NCBI RefSeq assembly: GCF_016612535.1
Contig: NZ_JAENXS010000002.1
Coordinates: 2,604,001-2,668,000 of the forward strand
Length of the DNA: 64,000 bases
Source of the DNA: Bradyrhizobium diazoefficiens
GTDB lineage: Bacteria; Pseudomonadota; Alphaproteobacteria; Rhizobiales; Xanthobacteraceae
Direction: 5' to 3'
Below the pieces are notes generated by a model. It was not told where the DNA came from, searched no databases, and saw only the letters and a list, made by a program, of their open reading frames with translations. The position numbers were made by a program, and so were the translations under genes. Shown piece by piece: positions 36,926-46,505 of the stretch (position 1 is the stretch's first letter; the number at the start of each line of letters is the position of its first letter).

Positions 36926-38269
36926 TCACCTGCCCGCACCCAGCGCCGTTCCAGGCACATCAGCGTCGAATCCATCCAGTGAACGGATCGGCCGCGGCAG
37001 CTGAACCGGAGTTACGTCACCGGCCCGCGCGGACGTCGCCCGCTTGGAAAACACCTCGCTGAAGCTCAATGCGATGATCAGTAGGCCGGACGCCGGGCCA
37101 TAGTTCAGGACCGTGATCGTAAACAGGTTGATGACGAAGATCAGCGTCAGCTTGTACACGTCGGTCGCACCAAAAGTCGCCCGGAATACCATAACCATGA
37201 ATGCGACGAACGGCAGCCCGAACATCAAATAGGTCCCGATGTAGAAATTATCGACCGGCACCCAAAACGACGCGAGCGGCGAGAACAGCTTCTGCGGATA
37301 ATTGAAGCAGCCGGCGCCGCAGCCGGTCACCAGACCAATCGGCATGAGCTGGCTCATGTAGACAAACGGCAGCTGCCAGCTGTTATTGATGCGGTCGATA
37401 ATGCTGAATAGGCTCGAGTGCGGTATGGCTGCAGTTCCCGACGCAGCCACGATCAGAAAGAACGGAACAAAGATCGCAGCGAATGACCACAACGCGATAT
37501 TCCTGATGGCGGGGAAACGTGACTTCTCCGGCAGCATGCGGACGAGCACCAGCAGCGCCAGGTACAGCACGAGGACGATCATGGTCGTCTTGCTGGTGGT
37601 CAGGCGGATCGTGTACACGGCAATGGAACCAAACAGAAGGCACCATGCCGTGCTTTTGCGAATCGAGGTGATCGCGAACGAAACAAGGATGAAGAAGGCC
37701 GCCATGGTGTTGTCGGCGGCAAAGCCCATCAGACGCTGATCGTCTCCACCATAGGCCCACCACAATCGGCCCGCCTCACGGACGGCACCGAACGATTCAT
37801 ATTTGTATCCGACCCAGGGCATCACGTAGTATTTAGTCAGGATCACGCCGACCACCGAAAGATAGAAAGTCACGGCAATGACCGAGAGCAGCTTTCGGTA
37901 GGAGCCCAGGCTCGAATCGCAGAACAAAAACCCAACGAACACCGGCAGCATCATCTTGAATGATGACACCGCCGCGTTGCCGGTTCCAAGCATGAAATAG
38001 CCGAGCACAAGCGAGAGCATGATCTGAACGAACGTCAGCGTCGCCAATGTGCTGCGGTTGCGCAGCGTGCAATGGACGATGAACTGGACGAGGCACAGAA
38101 GCGCAATGCCGTCCGGTAGGTACCAGAGCGGATCCAGGTGAAGAATACTGGTGGCGTAACGGATCACGCCGCCGAAGGCGTCCCGGATCAGATAGGTGCC
38201 GAGCGCGATCGCCTCAATATTGAGGCTGATCAACGTTATCCGCGGGCGATGCAGGCCAAGCGCAGTCAT
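36926..38269 (-). CDS. Polysaccharide polymerase candidate (Wzy-like / O-antigen ligase-like)
   Basis: A 447-residue, very hydrophobic protein with about ten to twelve membrane helices and one larger periplasmic loop near residues 140-190 (YVMPWVGYKYESFGAVREAG, with Arg, Trp and Gly-rich residues), the pattern of Wzy and O-antigen ligase proteins. Wzy joins lipid-linked repeat units into the polymer in the periplasm. Sequence conservation in this family is low, so the call rests on topology and context between acyltransferases and the Wzc gene. It starts seven bases after the acyltransferase at 38277. Confidence 0.75.
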   Translation of the reverse strand: MTALGLHRPRITLISLNIEAIALGTYLIRDAFGGVIRYATSILHLDPLWYLPDGIALLCLVQFIVHCTLRNRSTLATLTFVQIMLSLVLGYFMLGTGNAAVSSFKMMLPVFVGFLFCDSSLGSYRKLLSVIAVTFYLSVVGVILTKYYVMPWVGYKYESFGAVREAGRLWWAYGGDDQRLMGFAADNTMAAFFILVSFAITSIRKSTAWCLLFGSIAVYTIRLTTSKTTMIVLVLYLALLVLVRMLPEKSRFPAIRNIALWSFAAIFVPFFLIVAASGTAAIPHSSLFSIIDRINNSWQLPFVYMSQLMPIGLVTGCGAGCFNYPQKLFSPLASFWVPVDNFYIGTYLMFGLPFVAFMVMVFRATFGATDVYKLTLIFVINLFTITVLNYGPASGLLIIALSFSEVFSKRATSARAGDVTPVQLPRPIRSLDGFDADVPGTALGAGR

Positions 38270-38276
38270 ATGCAGC

Positions 38277-39494
38277 TCAGTTCGTCAGCCGCGCCGACGG
38301 CGCGGGCGTCGCCGAGAAATCGGGCCGGCGTCCAAGAAGGTTGCGAAGGAATTCGCCGCCGGGAATCTCGATATAGCGGTAGGTGTAGTGCGACACCGCG
38401 AACACGGCGGCGAGTGACACGATGAGATTCAGCGTCGCAGGCAATCCCGGTCGGATCGCATCGAATGCCGCAATCCGCGATGCCCCGAGCGCTCGCACGA
38501 AGTACTCGGCAAGCAGCACCACCAGCGCGTGCACCATATAGATTGAGTAGGATCGGCGCCCGAGCCACACCAGCGGCTTGGTCACCAGCATCCTGGGGAC
38601 CAACAGCGCATCAGGAAATGCCAGCAGGCTGCCGAGAAATACCGAAAAAATCAACGGCGCAAGGAAGCTGGCGGCCGGATAGGCCTCGACAACGCTCACG
38701 AGAACGACGCTGGCGATCATGCCAACCAGTTGCACAATGCCTTGCGTGAGTGGCCCTGGCTTGCCGGGCAACCCGCGAACCACTCTCACCGTCAGCACAC
38801 CCAGGAAGAAGCTCACGAAGCAGCGCAGGATGCCGAAATCGGTCTGCAGCCCCAGACTTTTCTTGTCCAACACGAACACGATGAAGGCCAGGCTTCCGGC
38901 CGCGATCAGTCCCGAGAGCGCATAGAACAGCGACAGCGAGCGCATGCGCTGGGCCAGCAGGACGACCAGGCCAAAGACCAGATACGTATAGAATTCGACA
39001 CTGATGCTCCAGCTCGGCGCATTCCAGCTGAGATAGTCGACAAATCCCATCGAGTGCAGAAGAAAAACGTTGAGCAGGAACGAATACGAGTTGTTCACCT
39101 CGAAGGCGGCCGGCGCAGCAACTACGATTCCGGCCATGACCAAACTGATGCGCAGGAGGCGAAACAGCAGATTCGCGACCAGCATCACAAGATGCAGCGG
39201 ATAAACGCGCGCCAGACGTCGCACCATGAAGTCACGCAGCGAGAAGCAACCGAACTCACCCTCGACAGAGCTGAGCGACATCACCATTCCGCTGAGAACG
39301 AAGAACAGATCGACAAGCAGCCACGAACTTCGGAAGAACGAGCAGTCGATCCACGCATTGTGGGGGAACACCGCGAGGAATGTCGGCATCAGCAGGAGAT
39401 GGTGGATCACCACGGATGTCGCCGCGATACCCCTGATGCTGTCGAGCGGCAGGATATGCGCTTTCTCACGATGAACCGAGCCCGTCACATCCAC
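38277..39494 (-). CDS. Acyltransferase family 3 membrane protein
   Basis: A 405-residue protein. It begins with ILPLDSIRGIAATSVVIHHL and has DFMVRRLARVYPLHLVMLVA and WSISVEFYTYLVFGLVVLLA, as in other members. It is the first gene of the minus-strand group that continues with the polymerase candidate and two more acyltransferases. It is divergent from the gene at 40022, so the control region for both groups is 39495-40021. Confidence 0.9.
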   Translation of the reverse strand: MDVTGSVHREKAHILPLDSIRGIAATSVVIHHLLLMPTFLAVFPHNAWIDCSFFRSSWLLVDLFFVLSGMVMSLSSVEGEFGCFSLRDFMVRRLARVYPLHLVMLVANLLFRLLRISLVMAGIVVAAPAAFEVNNSYSFLLNVFLLHSMGFVDYLSWNAPSWSISVEFYTYLVFGLVVLLAQRMRSLSLFYALSGLIAAGSLAFIVFVLDKKSLGLQTDFGILRCFVSFFLGVLTVRVVRGLPGKPGPLTQGIVQLVGMIASVVLVSVVEAYPAASFLAPLIFSVFLGSLLAFPDALLVPRMLVTKPLVWLGRRSYSIYMVHALVVLLAEYFVRALGASRIAAFDAIRPGLPATLNLIVSLAAVFAVSHYTYRYIEIPGGEFLRNLLGRRPDFSATPAPSARLTN

Positions 39495-40021
39495 ATTCCG
39501 TAGCTATTGCGCCGCAGCAGTCTGTAGGACATCGCGCGCACTTTCAATCCTCACGATCGACGACTTGCTTCTGATGCATGACGGTCAATTAAAAATTCAT
39601 CGCTCGCGACTCATTCCGACATGCGGAGGACAAGCTTGCGCCACTTTCTCGATCGCGCGATGACCATGACGCGTCGCATTCATGCTTGCGGGACATTTGC
39701 GAGCAAAGTTTGCGCGGAATCCGGCGTTGTTGCGATCGCCGCGAAACGCGCCGCGCGAATTCATCTTTTGTAGCGTGGAACACAATCGCACGTCGTGGAT
39801 ATGACGAGTTCGCCTCACGGATCTTCCGATCTGCAACATTCGTGAGCAGCAGACTGCCAATCTCTCGGGCATCGCAACTCCTCGTTTTGCAACCGCAAGC
39901 AATGGAGCGACACGTTTGCGTCCAATACGATTGATTGAAACCAACTTTTGCGCCGCACAAAATTTGACACAGTTACCTGTCAGATTTCGCTCACACTCGT
40001 TAGCAGAATGAAGGGACTCGC
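39495..40021. promoter_or_regulatory. Divergent control region between two exopolysaccharide gene groups
   Basis: About 525 bases, comparatively AT-rich, separating the minus-strand acyltransferase/polymerase group from the plus-strand group that holds the Wzc kinase. No convincing gene lies here. It should contain both promoters and possibly regulator sites; I could not identify a specific operator. Confidence 0.5.
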
Positions 40022-40588
40022 ATGGGCTGCGGATCTAAACGTTGCCGATCGAAGCCACTGTGGCTGCCAATCATCTTAGCGTCCTCTGCAATGGTCGCGA
40101 CGAGTCTTGGTCCCTGCCAGGCTCAGTGCGTCGAGTTCTCGGACCGCGCCTCGCAGATTGATCTCGACGCATTCGTCAAATCGCCGTCCTCGCTCTTGGA
40201 GCGGTTGCGCAACGACAAGGAGAAGCTGAAGTACCGGCTCTCCACTTATCTCGCCACCAATCCTTCCGTATTGCCGTCGGTGCAGACACTCATTACCGAA
40301 TCGACCCCCAACGATCGTACGGCGATCGGCGCTGCGCTGCGGCTCGCCGAAGCCAGATGCACCACGACCAAGCCGGATGCTGCGCGTAAGATCAGGGATT
40401 TTACCAAGCGGATCGGCGATCTTTCCGTGCAGGCGGGCTATTCCGCGGTGGGGGACGACGATTCCGGCGCCCCGCTGCAACCGCGTGACAAGACTTCGGC
40501 GCAACCCTCAGGGGGTACGGCGCTCCTCGAAGGGGAATGGAAGACGCAATTGTCCGATCCGTTCAAGCCCGTTCCCATTCCTCATTGA
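40022..40588 (+). CDS. Exported hypothetical protein preceding the Wzc gene
   Basis: A 188-residue protein. Basic N-terminus, hydrophobic segment and cleavage-like region (WLPIILASSAMVATSLGPCQAQC) suggest export. The mature part is helical (SSLLERLRNDKEKLKYRLST, then TDRTAIGAALRLAEARCTT-like helices) with a low-complexity tail. AAGGGA stands about six bases before the ATG. It lies 21 bases upstream of the Wzc gene, so it is probably co-transcribed and connected with polymer export. No named domain is recognised. Confidence 0.75.
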   Translation: MGCGSKRCRSKPLWLPIILASSAMVATSLGPCQAQCVEFSDRASQIDLDAFVKSPSSLLERLRNDKEKLKYRLSTYLATNPSVLPSVQTLITESTPNDRTAIGAALRLAEARCTTTKPDAARKIRDFTKRIGDLSVQAGYSAVGDDDSGAPLQPRDKTSAQPSGGTALLEGEWKTQLSDPFKPVPIPH

Positions 40589-40609
40589 TCATAAGGCAGC
40601 TGTCCGCAA

Positions 40610-42841
40610 ATGTATCAGCCCAGAGAACAGTTCCAGTCGGGTCACAGGTTTGCTATCGAGTTTGGCGGAGCGGTCCTGAGCTTCGAGCGAGTGACCGACG
40701 TGCTCCGCCGCCAATGGCCGATCATCGCGATCTCCGTCGGAGCCGCGCTTGCCCTCGTGCTCGTTTATCTGGTCACGGCACAGCCAATGTATACGGCAAA
40801 TGCCCGTATCATGATGGACACGCGCCAGACCCAGGTTCTGGACAAGGATAGCGGAACCAACAGCGCTCTCATCGATACTGGCTTTGTCGACAGCCAGGTC
40901 GAGGTCATCAATTCGGACGATCTCGTCCTATCGGTCGTTCGCCGTCTGCATCTGACCGAAGACCCCGAGTTCAACGGTTCCAATCCGGGCGCCCTCGCTG
41001 TCGTTCTTGGCAAGATCATGTCGCTGTTCGAATCCGGTGAACCACCGTCGCAGGAGCGCATCGAGCATGCCGTGGTCGAGCTGATCCAGAAGAATCTCAG
41101 GGTCGAGCGCGTCCTGCAGACCTACGTGCTCTCTCTCAGCTACAAGGCTCCATCACCGGACAAGGCCGTCAAGATTGCCAATGCGATCGCTGATGCCTAC
41201 ATCGTGGGCGCGCTCGAGGCCAAATATCAGTCCACCAAGCGAGCGACTGAATGGCTGCAGCAGCGAAGCGTCGAGCTGAGCGAGCAGGCCACGGCGAGTG
41301 ACCGGGCGGTGCAGAGCTTCAAGGCGGAGCACAATATTGTCGGGACCAGCCGCGGATTGATGTCCGAACAACAGCTGTCCGACCTGAATACGCAGCTGGT
41401 TCAAGCTCGGGCCGCAACGGCGGAAGCGAAGGCCCGCCTCGACCGAATCCAGGCTGTTTCCGAACAAGACCTCGTCCAGCCGACGGTGACGGACGCCCTC
41501 AACAACTCGGTGATCACGCGCCTACGCGCCCAGTATCTCGACCTCCAGGCTCAATATGCTGATTTGTCACGACGCTACGGCACAACTCATCTTGCGACGA
41601 TTAACCTCGCCAACAAGATGGAGGAGCTGCGCAAGAATATCGCGGACGAGATGCACCGGATCGCAGATGCCTATCGCAGCGATTATGAGATCGCAAAGAG
41701 CCGCGAGGCATCTCTTGACAAGAACGTGAAGGATCTCGTCGCCCAAGCAGGGCCCACCGGCCAGGCGGAAGTCAGGCTGCGCGACCTCGAAAGTGCAGCC
41801 GATACGTATCGCAATCTCTACAACAACTTCCTGGAAAAGCTGCAGAGCGCCACCCAAAATCAGAGCTTTCCCCTGAGCGAGGCGCGTCTGATCAGCACCG
41901 CGACCAAACCCGATCGAAAGAGCTCGCCGCGCACAGTTCTGGCGTTGATCGGCGGCCTGGTCGGTGGCCTCTGTCTGGGACTCGGCGTCGCGTTCGCCCG
42001 CGAATTCCTGAGTGACGTGCTGCGGACCCCTGGCGAGGTCGAGGAGGAGCTCGGCGTGAAGTGTCTCGGCGTGCTTCCCGATGTGCGTCCCGCGAGCAAA
42101 GCAAGGACATTATTGTCCAAGTCCGTCACTAGCAGTGCCCCGGATCTCTCTCGCTACGTCGTCGACCATCCGTTCTCACGGTTTGCCGAAACGCTGCGCA
42201 ACATCAAGGTGTCGATCGACGTCGCGCGACTGACCCGGGAAATCAAGGTCATTGGCATTGTGTCATCGCTCCCAAAGGAGGGAAAAACGACGGTCGCGGC
42301 AAATTTCGCCCAGTTGATCGCCCTCACCGGGCACCCCACCCTCCTGATCGACGGCGATCTTCATACCCGTTCATTGACCCGCGAACTCGCGCCCAATGCC
42401 AAGACGGGCCTTGTCGAGACGTTGAACGACCCAGCCAGCCTCGGCTACCATGTCCAGCGGAGCAAGGAGACGGGTCTGGATTTCCTGCCATCAGTCGTTG
42501 CTTCGCGCATGGTCAACTCGGCGGACGTGATTGGCTCAAAGGCCATGGCCGAGCTGCTCAAAGCGCTGAGAGAGCATTACGAGTACATCGTGATCGATCT
42601 TGCGCCAATGATGCCAGTGGCTGACTCCAAGGCCTTCAGCCCCCTCATCGATACAATGGTCTACGTGATCGAATGGGGACAGACGACGCGATCCGCCCTT
42701 CAGGAGTCCATTTCAGGCTCCGAAGTCCTTCAGAAGAAGCTGCTGGGTGCCGTTCTCAATCGCGCTAACCCGAAGATGCTCAAGCGCATCGAGGCATATA
42801 AGGGCAAGCACCATAACAGCTACTATGTGGAGCACGCCTGA
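40610..42841 (+). CDS. Polysaccharide co-polymerase and tyrosine autokinase (Wzc/ExoP-like)
   Basis: A 743-residue inner-membrane protein. TM1 is at about 36-57, followed by a Wzz-type periplasmic domain with long coiled coil (about 220-420), TM2 at about 441-465, then a cytoplasmic BY-kinase. Walker A is PKEGKTT near residue 555-561, Walker A' LLIDGDLH, and Walker B YIVIDLAPMMP. The C-terminal tail is short with two adjacent Tyr (NSYYVEHA), fewer than the Tyr-rich tail of E. coli Wzc. It controls chain length and couples polymerisation to export through the Wza-type protein at 48919. Confidence 0.93.
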   Translation: MYQPREQFQSGHRFAIEFGGAVLSFERVTDVLRRQWPIIAISVGAALALVLVYLVTAQPMYTANARIMMDTRQTQVLDKDSGTNSALIDTGFVDSQVEVINSDDLVLSVVRRLHLTEDPEFNGSNPGALAVVLGKIMSLFESGEPPSQERIEHAVVELIQKNLRVERVLQTYVLSLSYKAPSPDKAVKIANAIADAYIVGALEAKYQSTKRATEWLQQRSVELSEQATASDRAVQSFKAEHNIVGTSRGLMSEQQLSDLNTQLVQARAATAEAKARLDRIQAVSEQDLVQPTVTDALNNSVITRLRAQYLDLQAQYADLSRRYGTTHLATINLANKMEELRKNIADEMHRIADAYRSDYEIAKSREASLDKNVKDLVAQAGPTGQAEVRLRDLESAADTYRNLYNNFLEKLQSATQNQSFPLSEARLISTATKPDRKSSPRTVLALIGGLVGGLCLGLGVAFAREFLSDVLRTPGEVEEELGVKCLGVLPDVRPASKARTLLSKSVTSSAPDLSRYVVDHPFSRFAETLRNIKVSIDVARLTREIKVIGIVSSLPKEGKTTVAANFAQLIALTGHPTLLIDGDLHTRSLTRELAPNAKTGLVETLNDPASLGYHVQRSKETGLDFLPSVVASRMVNSADVIGSKAMAELLKALREHYEYIVIDLAPMMPVADSKAFSPLIDTMVYVIEWGQTTRSALQESISGSEVLQKKLLGAVLNRANPKMLKRIEAYKGKHHNSYYVEHA

Positions 42842-43292
42842 GCGGCCCCCTCGCCTCGCTCGACCCGACAGGCGCAGTGGAAGCTCGCGAGCAATTGGGC
42901 TTGCCGTCTTCGGTAGGCCGCAGTCCGCCGGTCGGCTCCGTCGTGAGCCGACTGTTTCGTTCGCCTCCTTCGGGAAGGATTGGATCCGCCCGCTTTCACG
43001 CAGCGAATTTGCCAGCTGCTGCGATTAGGACGAGCGCAGGGTGACGCCCGGGGCCAGCGCGAACTGAGCTCCGTATTCATCCGGAATCCACATTCCACCA
43101 CCGTTGCCCTAGCTGAAAGCCGGGATTGACTGGCAACCGACGGTCGCGACATTGTCCGAGACGCTATTTGGTCGCCGTCAAGCTTTCCTGGCTTTAGTGA
43201 TGATCGGCTGCCGCAGGCTTAGGTACCTTTTCTTTCGGGTTCCCTGAGGCTAAGTTGAACTCATTCTCGTTGCTCGTTTTTGGTCGGTTCGG
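42842..43292. other. Intergenic after the Wzc gene
   Basis: No supported gene. It holds the hairpin at 42931-42952. On the minus strand around 43030-43110 a short stretch reads MWIPDEYGAQFALAPGVTL, which looks protein-like but lacks a start; it may be a gene remnant. Confidence 0.4.
42931..42952 (+). terminator. Hairpin downstream of the Wzc gene
   Basis: GTCGGCTC and GAGCCGAC pair perfectly around a six-base loop, followed by TGTTTCGTT. This lies about 90 bases after the stop of the Wzc gene and may act as a weak terminator. Confidence 0.45.
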
Positions 43293-43583
43293 ATGCTGAT
43301 CGTCCTCACTGTTTTGTCAATTTGGATCCTGCTCAACATCCTCTTCGTGTTGATCGTGGTTCCCCCCCGCAAGCCGCGGCAGCAGCCGAGGCCGCTCGCG
43401 ACCACTCTTTCTCCGGCCCCCATCGACCCGAGCCAGCGGGAACTTGAGCAAGACGAGCCGTTCTCCCTCCGCCACGTCGTCGCGTCGGTCGCGATGGGAG
43501 CGTTCTTCGTGCTGGTGCCGCCCCTGCTCGCGCTGCGCGACGCCATCATGCGGCTGTTCGGGAAGTCGCAAGACGGCAGATAG
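43293..43583 (+). CDS. Small membrane hypothetical protein
   Basis: A 96-residue protein with an N-terminal membrane helix (about 2-24, VLTVLSIWILLNILFVLIVV) and a second one near residues 67-84 (VASVAMGAFFVLVPPLLAL), joined by a basic/Pro-rich loop. No known domain. The nearby IS5-family element begins about 60 bases after its stop. It belongs to the intergenic stretch between the Wzc and initiating-transferase genes; any role in export is speculative. Confidence 0.6.
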   Translation: MLIVLTVLSIWILLNILFVLIVVPPRKPRQQPRPLATTLSPAPIDPSQRELEQDEPFSLRHVVASVAMGAFFVLVPPLLALRDAIMRLFGKSQDGR

Positions 43584-43641
43584 CCGGAGCTCACCCCACG
43601 GCTATCCTGACGACCTCCTGGCTTGTCGTATCAGCGGCCTA

Positions 43642-44474
43642 GGGTCTGTTGAGATTCAGGATTCACAGAACGGAATGTCCGTGATTCAAGCTCCGAAAGG
43701 AGTTTGGCATGCCCCGATTCGTTCTGACAGATGCTCAATGGGCGAAGATGGAGCCGGTTTGTTTGGGCAAGCCGAGGGACCCCGGCCGCAGTGGAAGCGA
43801 TAACCGTCTGTTTCTGGAAGCTGTACTGTGGATCGCCCGCACGGGCAGCCCATGGCGGGATCTGCCGCCGACGTTCGGCAACTGGAATACCGTGTTCAAA
43901 CGCTATCGCGACTGGGTGAAAGCCGGTGTTTTCAAGCGGATCTTCGATGCCGTATCGGATGATCCGGACATGGAGTTCGCCATGGTCGACGCGACCATCG
44001 TCAAGGTTCACCGCCACGGGCAGGGAGCAAAAGGGGGACCAAAAATCAGGCCATCGGCAAGTCAAAAGGCGGCTGGACCACCAAAATCCTCGCGCTGACT
44101 GACGCGCTCGGGAATCTGGTGCGGTTCATCCTGCTCCCCGGCCATCGCTTTGACACCGTCGGCGTCGTGCCCCTGATCAAGGATATCGAGTTCGGTGGCT
44201 TGATCGCCGACAAGGCTTTTGATTCCAACTGGATCATCGAAGACTTGAACGAACGCAAGGCCAAGATCGTCATCTCGCAACATCAAAGGCGCGCTCAGCC
44301 TCTCGACATCGACAAAGACATTTACAAATGGCGTCACTTGATCGAAAATTTCTTCGGCAAGCTCAAGGAATTCAAACGCATAGCAATGCGTTGCGACAAG
44401 ACAGACAGCAGCTTCGAGGCGATGATTTACCTCGCCACCGCTGTAATCCATTCCAGATGAATCTCAACAGACCC
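43642..44474 (+). mobile_element. IS5-family element (IS427-like group), intact
   Basis: Bounded by perfect 16-bp inverted repeats: GGGTCTGTTGAGATTC at 43642-43657 and its reverse complement at 44459-44474. The flanks agree with a TA target duplication. It contains two transposase frames that together encode one DDE enzyme through a -1 frameshift. It appears complete and recent, unlike the other insertion sequences here. It lies exactly against the stop codon of the minus-strand phosphosugar transferase gene. Confidence 0.9.
43709..44460 (+). CDS. IS5-family transposase made by -1 ribosomal frameshift
   Basis: The first frame (43709-44098) begins with the ATG of MPRFVLTDAQWAKMEP and contains FAMVDATIVKVHRHGQ with the first catalytic Asp. 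The second frame (to 44460) holds LIADKAFDSNW with the second Asp and HLIENFFGKLKEFKRIAMRC with the Glu. They join at AAAAGGGGG (about 44028-44036): reading one base twice carries KGG into the TKNQAIGKSKGGW-type continuation. This matches the usual production of transposases in the IS427 group of IS5. Confidence 0.88.
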
Positions 44475-45907
44475 TAGTACGCCTCCTGGAACATCACGGC
44501 TGACGCCGTCCGCGCCATGATCTTCAGATCAAGCCAGATGCTCCAATTGCTGACGTACCAGACGTCGTATTCGACCCGCTTTTCCATCAGGTCGATCGTC
44601 GGTGTCTCGCCGCGAAGGCCGTTCACCTGAGCCCAGCCGGTCAGGCCAGGCTTCATGTGGTGGCGGTAGACATATTTGCTGATGAGCTCGTCATAGTAAT
44701 TGTCGTGAGCCAGGGCGTGCGGCCGCGGCCCGACCAGAGACATATCGCCTCGCAAGACGTTCCAGAGCTGCGGCAATTCGTCGATGCTCGTCATGCGAAG
44801 GAAACGCCCGATCTTGGTTACGCGCGCATCTTGCCTGGTCGCCTGAGCGATCGTCTGACCATTTTCGGAAACGGTCATCGACCGGAATTTCCAGATATCG
44901 AAAGGCTTGCCGTTGAACCCGCGCCGCGACTGCCGGAAGATGACGGTTCCAGGTGAATCCAGCTTGATCAGCATGGCGACGGTCAACAGCAGGGGCGTCA
45001 ACACGACGAGCGCGAATATCGCGACGCCGACGTCGAGACAGCGCTTCTGCAAACGCTCGAAGATGCTCAGCGGAGGCCGCTGAATCTCCACCGCCACGGT
45101 CCCACTGACGGGCAGGAACGGGCGCGAGACGATATCGGCGATCGAATCGTCCGGCAAAAGGCGCACAGGCTGCGGTACAGCACGCAGGCAATGGCCAAGC
45201 TTTCGAAGCATCGGCAATTCGTCCCAGTCGATCGCCAGAAGATACTCATCGACATCGGCAAGGCGCGATTGGCGGATGACGTCCCGAACTTCCCGCTCCC
45301 AATGGCCATCGTCGCTCTCGTCGGTTCCGAGCACGAAATGACGCACGACATCGAAGCCGTTCCGGCGCAGATCCTTGAACCGGCCCGACGTGAAGTCAAG
45401 CGGCTTGAGGCTCAGAAGCACCACCTTGCGATCAACCAGGCGGCTTCGGGCAAAACTCGTACCGAGTACGACCTGCCAACCAAAGCGGAGACTAATGAGC
45501 CCGAGGCCGCCCATCGCCGCGAAGACAATCACTGTGCCGCGGGACAGATTGTCCGTCGACTTCAAGAGGAATGCCGCGACCGCAAGGACCGTCAACGACA
45601 CCAACCAGATAAAGACGGCCTTGCGCATCTGCCAGACGAGATTTAACAGGCGATGCGTTGCGTAGACATCCTGAAGATAGGCAAGCGCGACGAACACAAG
45701 GCCAACGATCAGTCCGGCGCCAACCGAAGCGCCATCGGAAGTAGACGCCGTCGCAAACCCGTAAAGGGCGGAGCCGGCGACGTAACTCAGCAAGATCAGC
45801 AGGAAATCAGTAGCGATGACGACGATCTGAAATGGTCGCTGAAGGGCAGTGCCGCGCGACGATGACGGCGAGTAAGCCTTCTCAGAACCATAAGTTGCAA
45901 CAGCCAT
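44474..45907 (-). CDS. Undecaprenyl-phosphate glucose/galactose phosphotransferase (WcaJ/ExoY-like)
   Basis: A 477-residue initiating enzyme. Four N-terminal membrane helices (about 20-150), a CoA-binding-like domain, one more helix near residues 285-310 and a C-terminal bacterial sugar transferase domain with [32 protein letters not shown] and GPRPHA, and the [15 protein letters not shown] motif. It transfers a sugar-1-phosphate to undecaprenyl phosphate to begin each repeat unit. ATG at 45907 has AGAGG about eight bases upstream; the frame runs to 46018. Its stop codon adjoins the IS5 element, which inserted without changing the protein. Confidence 0.92.
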   Translation of the reverse strand: MAVATYGSEKAYSPSSSRGTALQRPFQIVVIATDFLLILLSYVAGSALYGFATASTSDGASVGAGLIVGLVFVALAYLQDVYATHRLLNLVWQMRKAVFIWLVSLTVLAVAAFLLKSTDNLSRGTVIVFAAMGGLGLISLRFGWQVVLGTSFARSRLVDRKVVLLSLKPLDFTSGRFKDLRRNGFDVVRHFVLGTDESDDGHWEREVRDVIRQSRLADVDEYLLAIDWDELPMLRKLGHCLRAVPQPVRLLPDDSIADIVSRPFLPVSGTVAVEIQRPPLSIFERLQKRCLDVGVAIFALVVLTPLLLTVAMLIKLDSPGTVIFRQSRRGFNGKPFDIWKFRSMTVSENGQTIAQATRQDARVTKIGRFLRMTSIDELPQLWNVLRGDMSLVGPRPHALAHDNYYDELISKYVYRHHMKPGLTGWAQVNGLRGETPTIDLMEKRVEYDVWYVSNWSIWLDLKIMARTASAVMFQEAY

Positions 45908-46505
45908 TCGAACCTCTACGTATCCAGAGAGTGTCTGACGCTCATCGTGATGCTGAAGATTCGTCACTTCCCCCCGCCGAACGTGTTCAGTGATCGCAGC
46001 GACATTGTGGCGCTGCACGCAAAACTTTTGCGATGCAAGGCAATCGCAGTTTCATTGAAGAGCACTCTCTAAATCTTGTGCACTGAGAGGGTCGTCACAG
46101 TGCTGACATCTCTGCGGGCGCGCTGCCCCATTTTGAATCAAGTTCCGCATCGAAACGGATGCGCGAAAGTTGCACAAGCTGAAACAGCTCAGCATTGAGG
46201 CACAATACTTCGCACGGAGAATGCAGGCCGGATCAAATGCGGGTATTTTTTCGAAATACCACCTGTGGACGTATAGCCTATTTGCATCGAGACATGCATC
46301 TTTGCCGGACCAAGCGGAGTAGCAATGCGTTCAGGCGGGCTGGCCTCGTTTATGCAGACATCGTCGCATGGCTTGGTGGGCAAGACATGCACGCCTTCAT
46401 TTTGGCACGATCAAGCTTGAGAAGCACGGCACCGACAATGCTCCCGTTCAATTGGAATTCTCTGGTGCCGGCGTCTCTCGACCTCGCGATCGACAACGCG
46501 CCATA
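45908..46505. promoter_or_regulatory. Divergent intergenic region, initiating transferase and phosphatase genes
   Basis: About 600 bases with no good gene. A short frame at 46195-46506 has no ribosome site. A small hairpin (GGTATTT then AAATACC around a five-base loop) lies near 46241-46259. It should contain the promoters of both flanking genes. Confidence 0.4.

Noticed and set aside
40610..42841. Possible chromosome-partition ParA protein for the kinase region
   Set aside because: The Walker motifs are shared, but the Wzz domain and two membrane helices make it a Wzc-type co-polymerase.
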